Positions 8,303 to 15,910 of a DNA stretch of 64,000 bases are shown one piece after another. Every line of letters starts with the position of its first letter. Positions within the stretch are counted from its first letter, which is position 1. The notes beneath the pieces were generated by a model. That model worked only from the letters and a program-made list of their open reading frames with translations. It did no database searches and had not been told where the DNA came from. The position numbers and the translations under genes were made by a program. Where the stretch lies: positions 2,976,001 to 3,040,000 of the forward strand of contig NZ_CP176366.1 in assembly GCF_046244385.1 (NCBI RefSeq), in the 5' to 3' direction. The stretch comes from Methanospirillum stamsii. Its GTDB lineage: Archaea; Halobacteriota; Methanomicrobia; Methanomicrobiales; Methanospirillaceae.

Positions 8303-10231
8303 ATGAAGATCGGAATAATAATCCCGGTTCTTACGTTATTATTCTTATCTGCTCTTACGGCTGGAGTAATGGCAGAAGAAGAAAACAGTACCGAAACGGG
8401 ATGGTACGATCAGGGACAAACCGCTTTTGATAATGAAAATTACGAAGAGGCTGTCACTGCTTTTATAAAGGCATCAGAAGAAGAACCTGAAAATGGTGAG
8501 ATATTTTTCAAATTAGGTAATGCTTATGTCATGACCGGAGATTTGGAATCTGCTCTCTATGCATATCAGAATTCAACTAACCTCAACCCGGAAAACGGGC
8601 CTGCATGGGGTAACATGGGGTACATCTATCTCATCGGGAAAGAAATCCCTGACCCGGTATCTGCCCTTGATGCACTGACAAAGGCAGTTGAATATACAAC
8701 TGATGATCCCGGAATCTATGTAAATAAGGGTATTGCTCATCTCCTGAACACCGAATCTGAACTGGCTCTTGAATCATTTAACAAGGCAATTGAACTGAAT
8801 CCTGAAGGAGCTCGTGCATATTATTGGAAGGGAATTACTCAGTCAGACCTGGGGGTGCCTGAAGAAGCACTTGAATCCTATGATAAAGCCATCGAAATTA
8901 ATCCACAGTTCAAGGATGCTCTGTATGCAAAAGGTATTGCAGAGAGTGCACTTGGTAAATTCGATGAAGCTGAAGCAACCTTTAATGAAGTTCTTACCAT
9001 CGAGGGAGATTACTCTGAACCATTCCTGACCGTTGGCAGCGATTCAGACGTATGGGACCGAAAGGGTCGTATCTTCTTTGAAGTCCGGAACAATCCGGAT
9101 GAAGCATTGGTTGCATTTAACAAGGCTGTTGAACTCAACCCGGAAAATGCCAATGCACTGTATTACAAGGGAAGAGTACTTTATGATCAGGATGACCTTT
9201 CCGGAGCAATGTCTGCTTTAGATGCAGCAATTGCAGCAGATCCAACCATGGGTATTGCACATTACTGGAAAGGACAGGTATACATTGATCAAAGTGACCG
9301 GTCCGGTGCAATATCAGAATTCAGAACTGCCACTGAGTTAAATCCGGGTCTTGCTGATGCATGGTATTACCTCGGAGGATTACTGAGTGATGAAGGATCC
9401 TATGAGGAAGCTTCGGTAGCTCTTGAAAAAATGATTGAATTACGGCCTGATCTTGCTGACCCGTATTACCTGAGAGGTCTGAATGAGTATCAGCTTGGAA
9501 ATTACCAGAACGCAACAGACTCTCTTGAACAGGCAACAGTTCTGAATTCAACCCAGATGACTGAAGATGACCTGTCTAAGGCATTTTACACCCTCGGATT
9601 ATCCCGTGTACAAAATGACGACAAGCAGGGGGCTTCTGAAGCCTTTGCAGAATCTGTTTCAATTAATGAAACCAATCCGGTTGCATGGAATGACTACGGA
9701 GTTGTTCTGAATGAACTGGAGAGTTACGAAGAAGCATTAAAGGCCTTTGAAGAGGCGATTACTCTAAAGGGAGATTCAGCAGAATATTACTATAATCAGG
9801 GGACAGCACTGAAAAACCTTGATAAGACTGAAGAAGCAATCGCATCCTTTGACAAGGCAATTGAGATTGAACCAGGTCAGCGTGCGTATCTTGCAAAAGG
9901 TATCGCCCAATTAAGTCTTGGAGAGTTTGAAGAAGCTCAAAAAACCTTTGAAGCTGGTATTGACCTTGATGATACAAAGGCAGATCTCTGGGCACAAAAA
10001 GCATTTGTACTCTATAAACAGGGTAAAATGGACGAGGCACTTGCCGCAGTTGATAAGGCTCTCTCTCTGGATGAGACCTGGCAGTATGCTATTGAGCTGA
10101 AGGCGTTAATTGAAAACCCTGAAGCAGGGAATGAAACTGCCCTCTCACCGGGTGATGAGTCAGAATCCGAAGAACCAACCCTTGAAGAGAATAATATGAC
10201 CGAAGAGGAATCTTTGGTCAATTCCAACTAA
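8303..10231 (+). CDS. Exported tetratricopeptide-repeat protein
   Basis: The 642-residue protein begins with a signal peptide (MKIGIIIPVLTLLFL, cleavage plausible after AGVMA near residue 24). It continues with about sixteen TPR units of 34 residues spanning residues 30-610, with consensus features such as YYKG, EEALxxFDKAIEINP and repeated NPEN ends. The C-terminal 40 residues are acidic and unstructured, with no membrane anchor. TPRs form superhelical protein-binding surfaces, so it probably scaffolds other exported or cell-surface proteins. A second TPR gene without a signal follows at 10310. The repeats share DNA similarity, and internal recombination could change copy number. Confidence 0.85.
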   Translation: MKIGIIIPVLTLLFLSALTAGVMAEEENSTETGWYDQGQTAFDNENYEEAVTAFIKASEEEPENGEIFFKLGNAYVMTGDLESALYAYQNSTNLNPENGPAWGNMGYIYLIGKEIPDPVSALDALTKAVEYTTDDPGIYVNKGIAHLLNTESELALESFNKAIELNPEGARAYYWKGITQSDLGVPEEALESYDKAIEINPQFKDALYAKGIAESALGKFDEAEATFNEVLTIEGDYSEPFLTVGSDSDVWDRKGRIFFEVRNNPDEALVAFNKAVELNPENANALYYKGRVLYDQDDLSGAMSALDAAIAADPTMGIAHYWKGQVYIDQSDRSGAISEFRTATELNPGLADAWYYLGGLLSDEGSYEEASVALEKMIELRPDLADPYYLRGLNEYQLGNYQNATDSLEQATVLNSTQMTEDDLSKAFYTLGLSRVQNDDKQGASEAFAESVSINETNPVAWNDYGVVLNELESYEEALKAFEEAITLKGDSAEYYYNQGTALKNLDKTEEAIASFDKAIEIEPGQRAYLAKGIAQLSLGEFEEAQKTFEAGIDLDDTKADLWAQKAFVLYKQGKMDEALAAVDKALSLDETWQYAIELKALIENPEAGNETALSPGDESESEEPTLEENNMTEEESLVNSN

Positions 10232-10234
10232 TTC

Positions 10235-10241
10235 TTTTTTT
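10235..10241 (+). terminator. Poly-T terminator after the exported TPR gene
   Basis: Seven T residues start three bases after the stop codon, a common archaeal termination signal. It separates this gene from the TPR gene at 10310. Confidence 0.4.
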
Positions 10242-10309
10242 CCCCAAAGTTCAATTAATTGCCATGCTGATAGGTACAATACTACAGGAGCGGGGACGCT
10301 GCCTGATTC

Positions 10310-12160
10310 ATGGTTCATATGCAAACACGGGAAAAAGAACTCATTATGCTTCGTGCAATTCATCATGCACAGCAAGGAGAGTATGATAAAGCGATTGCCT
10401 GTATTCAGTTAATTATCAATGATGAACCAAATGACAGTACTGCCTGGTTTAACAAGGGTCACACACTCAGACTTGCCGGAAGAATAGAAGAAGCCGATGA
10501 GTTATTGAAAAATTTGCATGAAGAACATCCTGATAGAGCGGATATCTGTTTTGAACTTGGATTACTTGCAAAAGTGTCTGAGAATCTGAATGAAGCCGAA
10601 GATTTTTTTTTAAAATGTATCCATTTAGAACCTTTATCATCTGAACCCCGGGTTGAATTAGGTTCCCTCTTTTATAAAAACCAAAACTTTGAGAAAGCGA
10701 AGAAATATTTTGCCGATGCTCTTGTTTTTGATCCCGGAAACATTTCGGTAATGCTCCATCTTGGTCTGATTGCTCAAAAATTAGGGAAATTCGAAGAGGC
10801 TGAACGCTGGTTTTATGAGAGTTCAGAGCATGATTCATCAGATACTGAAACCTGGTATAATCTGGCACGTTTGTATGAGGAACAAGGGCGGAAAAGTGAT
10901 GAAATTGCCTGTTATGACAAACTAATTGCACTGGACCCTGAACAATTGGTGCCCTGGCTGAAAAAAGGACTCTGCTATCTCATATCTGATGAGCTGACAA
11001 AATCCATTGCATGTTTCCGGATGGCAACCCATCTTGACTCTGACAGCCATCTCCCATATCTTCTCTCCGGTCTTGTTTATTCAATTCTGGATAAAAATGA
11101 GGAAGCGGTTAAATCACTTGAAACTGCGGTTTCATTATCTGACGGGCCTGAAGTAATGCTGCAGTATGGAAGAGCCCTTGGTGCTTGTGAACAATATGAA
11201 AAAGCATTGCAGGTTTTTTCAGATATTATTCGTTCTCATCCGGAAAACCGTGCAGCGGCAGAAGGATATGCCCGGTCATTATACCTGCTCCGTCGGTATG
11301 ACGAGGTTGCTTCGTTTTGTTTGCTTCAAATGGAATTAGATCCGGAAAACCCTTTCTGGGTAACTACCTATGCACGGGTGCATGGGTGGCATCTTGGTGA
11401 AACTGACAAGGCAATAGTTGCCTTACAGGAGGGAATGAATCAGATTCCCGGTCTTCAGATTCCAATCGTTCTGTCGGATCTTCTGGTTTTTTCCGGACGC
11501 ACAAAAGAAGCACGAGAACTTTTATTATCACTTGAATCAGAACATCCACAGGATTGCCAGGTACTGTCCCGTCTTTCGTCTTTACTTGCACAGATGAAAG
11601 AATTTGAACAATCTATCCGGTATTTTGACAAACTTATTGAGCAGCAGCCACATGACTCAAATCTTGTTTATCTTGCCGGTCAGGCATGTGAACAATCCGG
11701 AGATCCTGATAGGGCCCTTGTTTTATATACTGATGCAATTACGAAAATGCCTGAAAATCCGGAGATCTGGTTGTCGAGAGCACGGGTATTGATGGACCTT
11801 GGATTTTATCAGGATGCTGCATTCAGTGCTGCACAGGCTGCAGATATCAGGCCGGACTGGTATGATGCATTTCTTCTCAAGGGTATGGCTGAAATACACA
11901 CTGAAGACTATGCTAATGCACGAAAAAGTCTGACCTGCGCTACGACACTGGACCGGAAAAATCCGGAAGCCTGGGGTTATCTGGGTGATGCTTTGTATTT
12001 ATCGGGAGAAAAACCCGCCGCAAAAATCTGTTATGAACGGGCCCTCGCACTTGATCCTGAAGATACACGATTTGTTGTCCGGTATAGGGCCTGTCTGGAA
12101 AAATTAGTATTGGACAGGGTGACTAAAGAAGAATCTATATTGAATGAAAATTTGAAATAA
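10310..12160 (+). CDS. Cytoplasmic tetratricopeptide-repeat protein
   Basis: The 616-residue protein consists almost entirely of TPR units (about fifteen), for example EYDKAIACIQLIINDEPND near the N-terminus and KPAAKICYERALALDPED near the C-terminus. It has no signal peptide or membrane segment, unlike the TPR protein directly upstream. The start ATG at 10310 lacks a strong Shine-Dalgarno sequence; a second in-frame ATG follows three codons later. A protein-interaction role is inferred from the fold. No partner is evident, although the chemosensory operon begins 1 kb downstream beyond rfcS. Confidence 0.8.
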   Translation: MVHMQTREKELIMLRAIHHAQQGEYDKAIACIQLIINDEPNDSTAWFNKGHTLRLAGRIEEADELLKNLHEEHPDRADICFELGLLAKVSENLNEAEDFFLKCIHLEPLSSEPRVELGSLFYKNQNFEKAKKYFADALVFDPGNISVMLHLGLIAQKLGKFEEAERWFYESSEHDSSDTETWYNLARLYEEQGRKSDEIACYDKLIALDPEQLVPWLKKGLCYLISDELTKSIACFRMATHLDSDSHLPYLLSGLVYSILDKNEEAVKSLETAVSLSDGPEVMLQYGRALGACEQYEKALQVFSDIIRSHPENRAAAEGYARSLYLLRRYDEVASFCLLQMELDPENPFWVTTYARVHGWHLGETDKAIVALQEGMNQIPGLQIPIVLSDLLVFSGRTKEARELLLSLESEHPQDCQVLSRLSSLLAQMKEFEQSIRYFDKLIEQQPHDSNLVYLAGQACEQSGDPDRALVLYTDAITKMPENPEIWLSRARVLMDLGFYQDAAFSAAQAADIRPDWYDAFLLKGMAEIHTEDYANARKSLTCATTLDRKNPEAWGYLGDALYLSGEKPAAKICYERALALDPEDTRFVVRYRACLEKLVLDRVTKEESILNENLK

Positions 12161-12218
12161 GTATGAGAATAACGTATCCGTCAGATTTGATAGAGCAATC
12201 AGGTATAATGGATTCTTA

Positions 12219-12228
12219 TAATTTATAA
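12219..12228 (+). promoter_or_regulatory. TATA-like box for rfcS
   Basis: TAATTTATAA lies about 27-36 bases upstream of the ATG at 12255, with GAGGT at 12240-12244 as a possible ribosome-binding site. Its position suits a promoter for rfcS and perhaps for the overlapping chemosensory genes. Confidence 0.4.
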
Positions 12229-12254
12229 CAATAAAATTTGAGGTTTTGTAATAA

Positions 12255-13226
12255 ATGGACGAAACACATGCGATATGGATTGAAAAATACCGGCCACACC
12301 ACTTGTCTGATATTATTGGCCAGCCTGAGATAATTGAGCGATTAACATCATATGTGGCAAAACATGAAATGCCGCATCTGCTTTTTACAGGGAACGCAGG
12401 GACAGGAAAAACAACCGCTGCTGTTGCTCTAGCCAGAGAATTTTTTGGTGATGACTGGCAGATGAATTTTCGTGAATTAAATGCATCAGATGAACGTGGG
12501 ATTGATGTTGTCAGGAACCAGATCAAACAATTTGCCAGAACTTCGCCGTTTGGTGGTTCAACATTTAAAATACTCTTTTTGGACGAGGCTGATGCACTGA
12601 CTTCAGATGCCCAGTCGGCTCTCAGGCGTACCATGGAAACCTATGCACAGACCTGCAGGTTTATTCTTTCCTGTAATTATTCGGCAAAAATCATAGATCC
12701 TATCCAGAGTCGTTGTGCAATCTATCGGTTCAGACCCCTTGGAAAACAGGCTGTGGCAGAAATGGTTCATCGTATTGAAAAAGATCAGAACCTGACTGTT
12801 TCTGAAGAGGTCATTAATGCAATCTTTTACATTGCCCAGGGAGATATGCGAAAAGCCATAAATGCATTACAGGGTGCAGCAATTCTTGGCAGAGAGATAA
12901 GTCCTGATATGATATATGCAATAACGGCTACAGCTAGACCGGAAGAGATAGATGACCTGATTGAACTTTGTCTTGCCGGTAATTTTCCCGGAGCAGGAGG
13001 GACCCTTGCATCCCTTCTTCATGACCGGGGGATTGCTCCACAGGAATTGATAGGTCAGCTCTATCGGGCAATAATGAAACGGGATTTACCTGAAAATATC
13101 AAGGTACGACTTATTGATTCTCTTGGAGAAACTGATTTCCGTCTTTCCGAGGGAGCTGGTAGTGACATTCAGATGCAGTCTCTTATCGCAAAATTTGTGA
13201 TGTACGGTGGAAAAAACACACGATAA
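12255..13226 (+). CDS. rfcS: Replication factor C small subunit (clamp loader)
   Basis: This 323-residue AAA+ ATPase has Walker A GNAGTGKTT, Walker B LFLDEADAL, the SRC arginine-finger motif (IDPIQSRCAIYRF) and the C-terminal collar domain. It opens and loads the PCNA sliding clamp at primer-template junctions together with a large subunit, which is not encoded here. The length matches archaeal RFC small subunits without inteins. The first chemosensory gene (a CheW) starts 20 bases before this gene's stop in another frame, so the two appear translationally coupled although their functions are unrelated. Confidence 0.95.
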   Translation: MDETHAIWIEKYRPHHLSDIIGQPEIIERLTSYVAKHEMPHLLFTGNAGTGKTTAAVALAREFFGDDWQMNFRELNASDERGIDVVRNQIKQFARTSPFGGSTFKILFLDEADALTSDAQSALRRTMETYAQTCRFILSCNYSAKIIDPIQSRCAIYRFRPLGKQAVAEMVHRIEKDQNLTVSEEVINAIFYIAQGDMRKAINALQGAAILGREISPDMIYAITATARPEEIDDLIELCLAGNFPGAGGTLASLLHDRGIAPQELIGQLYRAIMKRDLPENIKVRLIDSLGETDFRLSEGAGSDIQMQSLIAKFVMYGGKNTR

Positions 13227-13716
13227 TAATAAAGAAGACATAACCGATATTTGTGAGCAGAAACCGGAGAATCTTCTGCTGTTTACTGTCAATGATATCA
13301 GGTTTGCGATTCCTGCAGGAATTATAGACCATGTTATCAGGATGGTGGAGATAACTCCTCTGCTACATGCTCCTCCTGGTGTTGTCGGAATTATTAATTA
13401 TCATGGTCAGATTTTACCGGTTTTTTCCCTCCGGACTTTTCTTCACTTCCCTGATAAAGTAATAAAACCCTCTGATTTTTTACTTATTACCCGGAAAACC
13501 CGAAATATTGCAATTATTGCGGAATTTATCGGAGAAGTATTCAGCCCTATAAAGGATATTGTATCTCCTGGTTCTATTATCCCAGGTATATCCGGATTAT
13601 CCGGAGTTTATCAATGTAATGATGGACTTTTGGTTATTACCTGTCCTGAAGACTTTTTAACCAGTGAAGACGAAGAGAGTCTTCAAAAATTGTATGAATC
13701 CCTGGTGGCGATATGA
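13207..13716 (+). CDS. CheW-like coupling protein 1 of the chemosensory operon
   Basis: This 169-residue CheW-domain protein has FTVNDIRFAIPAGIIDHVIR at residues 24-43, then PPGVVGIINYHGQILPVFSL, the core of the CheW fold. It should bridge the receptor and CheA. A GTG start at 13207 overlaps the end of rfcS by 20 bases. Its stop overlaps the ATG of the CheR-TPR gene by 4 bases. In order and content it corresponds to WspB of Pseudomonas-type Wsp systems; that equivalence is an inference. Confidence 0.88.
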   Translation: MEKTHDNNKEDITDICEQKPENLLLFTVNDIRFAIPAGIIDHVIRMVEITPLLHAPPGVVGIINYHGQILPVFSLRTFLHFPDKVIKPSDFLLITRKTRNIAIIAEFIGEVFSPIKDIVSPGSIIPGISGLSGVYQCNDGLLVITCPEDFLTSEDEESLQKLYESLVAI

Positions 13717-15230
13717 ATGAGTTTGTGGATAGTACAATCATACAGACAATAAAAGATCTTATCATTTCACATACCGGGATTTTGTTTAATGAACGTCACG
13801 AACAGGATCTGGTCCGTCATATTATCCGGACATGTGAAGAGATTGATGTTCCGGTAGATTCATGCATACACAAATTATCAGACAAAACGTTCACCCAGCA
13901 TTTTTTAGAAAAAATTATTAAACGTATAACGATTGGGGAAACTTACTTTTTTCGGGATAAAAACCTGTTCTTATATCTTAAAGATATCCTTCTGCCAGAT
14001 TTGATTCGTGAGCGACGAAAAACTAACAAACTCTATTTACGGATATGGAGTGCTGCTTGTAGCAGCGGAGAAGAGCCGTATTCCCTGGCAATCCTTCTCC
14101 GGTATCTGCTTTTGGATATCGCTGACTGGGATATTTACTTACTTGCAACTGATATAAACCAGGGAATGATTGATCGGGCATTAACAGGTGAATACTCACG
14201 TTGGTCTTTTCGCGATGAACCATTGGTCTCTATCGGGCAGTATTTTACCCCGACGCCTGATAACAGATTAAAGATTGATGAATGCATTAAATCTATGGTC
14301 CGGTTTGAATGTAGGAATTTAATCCAGGATTCTTTTATGTATCATTCACTCGGTCCCTCCTCCCTGGACATTATTCTCTGTCGGAATGTCCTCATGTATT
14401 TCTCTCCTTCCCAGGCACAGGGAGTTGTTTTACATCTTGCTGAAACTTTACGAAATGATGGTTTTCTCATTGTTTCTCCCCAGGAAATTGGCATTATTAA
14501 TAATCCATATCTTAATCTGTTTCACCACGGGCAGGTTTTCCTCCATGTAAAAGGTAAAAAACAATTAAAAGAAGCTGAAATTCATATTAATAGTCCAAAG
14601 CCAGAAAGCGTTTCTGATTTTCACCAAATTGAATTTCTTCACAACGAACATGAAGATTCTTTTTATGAATTGACGTCAGAAAAGAAATATCCGGAATTAG
14701 GTTTTGTCAAACCTTCAAAACTTCCGGCTAATCCTGAACTGGAAAAAAATTTATTTGATGCACTTATTACTGAAAACAGACTGGATGATGCGGGAGAAAT
14801 TGTCAATCAAAAGGGTTTTTTATCCGGATATGGAGATGTAACCCGGGAGATGGGAATTCTGATTAAAGCATATGCAGGACTTGGAGATTACGAGAAAGCC
14901 CTTGGATGGAGTGATCGGTTGATATCTCAGGATCCATTAAATCCAAAACCATATCTCATAAAAGCAGCAGTTCTGGATGAAAACGGATTCAGAGACCATG
15001 CAATTCAATTACTGCGCCAGTCTTTATATGCGGACCCTGATTATCTCCCTGCACATCTTTCCATAGCTGGTATTTATATGAATCTTGGGAAATCAGACCT
15101 TGCACGTCATCATTATAGCATTGCAATTCAGATTCTTGAAACAATGCCTGAGATACAGGTGCTGGAAGAAACCGAAGGAATCCCTGCGGATAAAATGAAA
15201 GATATGATCCGGATTCTCTTAAAGGAATGA
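13713..15230 (+). CDS. CheR-type receptor methyltransferase fused to TPRs (WspC-like)
   Basis: The 505-residue product has a CheR N-terminal helical domain and a SAM-dependent methyltransferase domain. Key motifs are RITIGETYFFRD near residue 75, IWSAACSSGEEPYSLAILL near 110 and DIILCRNVLMYF near 220. A variable linker and two or three TPR units near residues 380-490 follow. It would methylate glutamates of the receptor at 15911. A CheR with C-terminal TPRs between two CheW genes is the diagnostic WspC arrangement. It overlaps its upstream gene by 4 bases and ends 4 bases before the next. Confidence 0.9.
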   Translation: MNEFVDSTIIQTIKDLIISHTGILFNERHEQDLVRHIIRTCEEIDVPVDSCIHKLSDKTFTQHFLEKIIKRITIGETYFFRDKNLFLYLKDILLPDLIRERRKTNKLYLRIWSAACSSGEEPYSLAILLRYLLLDIADWDIYLLATDINQGMIDRALTGEYSRWSFRDEPLVSIGQYFTPTPDNRLKIDECIKSMVRFECRNLIQDSFMYHSLGPSSLDIILCRNVLMYFSPSQAQGVVLHLAETLRNDGFLIVSPQEIGIINNPYLNLFHHGQVFLHVKGKKQLKEAEIHINSPKPESVSDFHQIEFLHNEHEDSFYELTSEKKYPELGFVKPSKLPANPELEKNLFDALITENRLDDAGEIVNQKGFLSGYGDVTREMGILIKAYAGLGDYEKALGWSDRLISQDPLNPKPYLIKAAVLDENGFRDHAIQLLRQSLYADPDYLPAHLSIAGIYMNLGKSDLARHHYSIAIQILETMPEIQVLEETEGIPADKMKDMIRILLKE

Positions 15231-15234
15231 TTGT

Positions 15235-15804
15235 ATGAATTGGGAAGAAAAAGAAAGCAATGTGGATACCAGTGCACTCACTGATTATGAGTCCGGTTTA
15301 TTAAAGGAGCGGGCGAAATCCCTGGCAGTTCCCTTTATTACCGATTCACTGCAGCAAAACCCAATTGACATTCTGGAGTTTTTTCTAAGTGGAGAGCGAT
15401 ATGCTCTCCCGATGCAGTATGTCAGGGAAGTGACTCTTTTGAGGCATCTCTCTCCTCTTCCCGGAACACCTGATTTTATTCTTGGCATAATCAACGTCAG
15501 AGGAAAAATCATTTCAGTAACGGATCTGAGGGTCTTTTTTCATCTCCCTCGTAAAGGTCTTTCAGATTATAATAAAATTATCATCCTATCCGGAAAAGGG
15601 ATGGAATATGCGGTCCTAGCAGATCAGGTCGCAGGAGTAAAATCCATGGACCTGAACCTTTTGTCCCATCCGCCTGATATCCTTCGAGGCACGGAAAAGG
15701 ATTTTCTTTCCGGGGTATTTCCTGGCCCGGTTATTCTCATCAATGCTGAATTGTTACTCACGGATAAACGATTAATAGTTCAAAGTTCAGCTATCCGGAT
15801 ATGA
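15235..15804 (+). CDS. CheW-like coupling protein 2 of the chemosensory operon
   Basis: The 189-residue protein has a CheW domain from about residue 38: FFLSGERYALPMQYVREVTL and PGTPDFILGIINVRGKIISV. About 40 N-terminal residues precede the domain. It is the second CheW of the operon, in the WspD position, and may couple different receptors or cap array edges. It lies 4 bases after the CheR-TPR stop. The next gene, the receptor, has its own TATA-like box and ribosome-binding site in the 106-base gap. Confidence 0.88.
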   Translation: MNWEEKESNVDTSALTDYESGLLKERAKSLAVPFITDSLQQNPIDILEFFLSGERYALPMQYVREVTLLRHLSPLPGTPDFILGIINVRGKIISVTDLRVFFHLPRKGLSDYNKIIILSGKGMEYAVLADQVAGVKSMDLNLLSHPPDILRGTEKDFLSGVFPGPVILINAELLLTDKRLIVQSSAIRI

Positions 15805-15852
15805 ATCCTTCAAAAAAAAGAAAATTTTTTGGGGATGAATTTTATTTGAAAG

Positions 15853-15863
15853 ATACATATAGA
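15853..15863 (+). promoter_or_regulatory. TATA-like box before the receptor gene
   Basis: ATACATATAGA lies about 50 bases upstream of the ATG at 15911, in the only sizeable gap of the chemosensory operon. It could give the receptor a separate transcript in addition to readthrough. A GAGGTG ribosome-binding site occurs at 15900-15905. Confidence 0.35.
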
Positions 15864-15910
15864 ATAAATATGGACCCTTGGAAAAAAATCTAAAGATATG
15901 AGGTGAAATC

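Noticed and set aside
8303..12160. Tandem DNA repeats resembling a CRISPR array
   Set aside because: The periodicity of about 102 bases reflects 34-residue TPR units in two reading frames, not conserved repeats with spacers.
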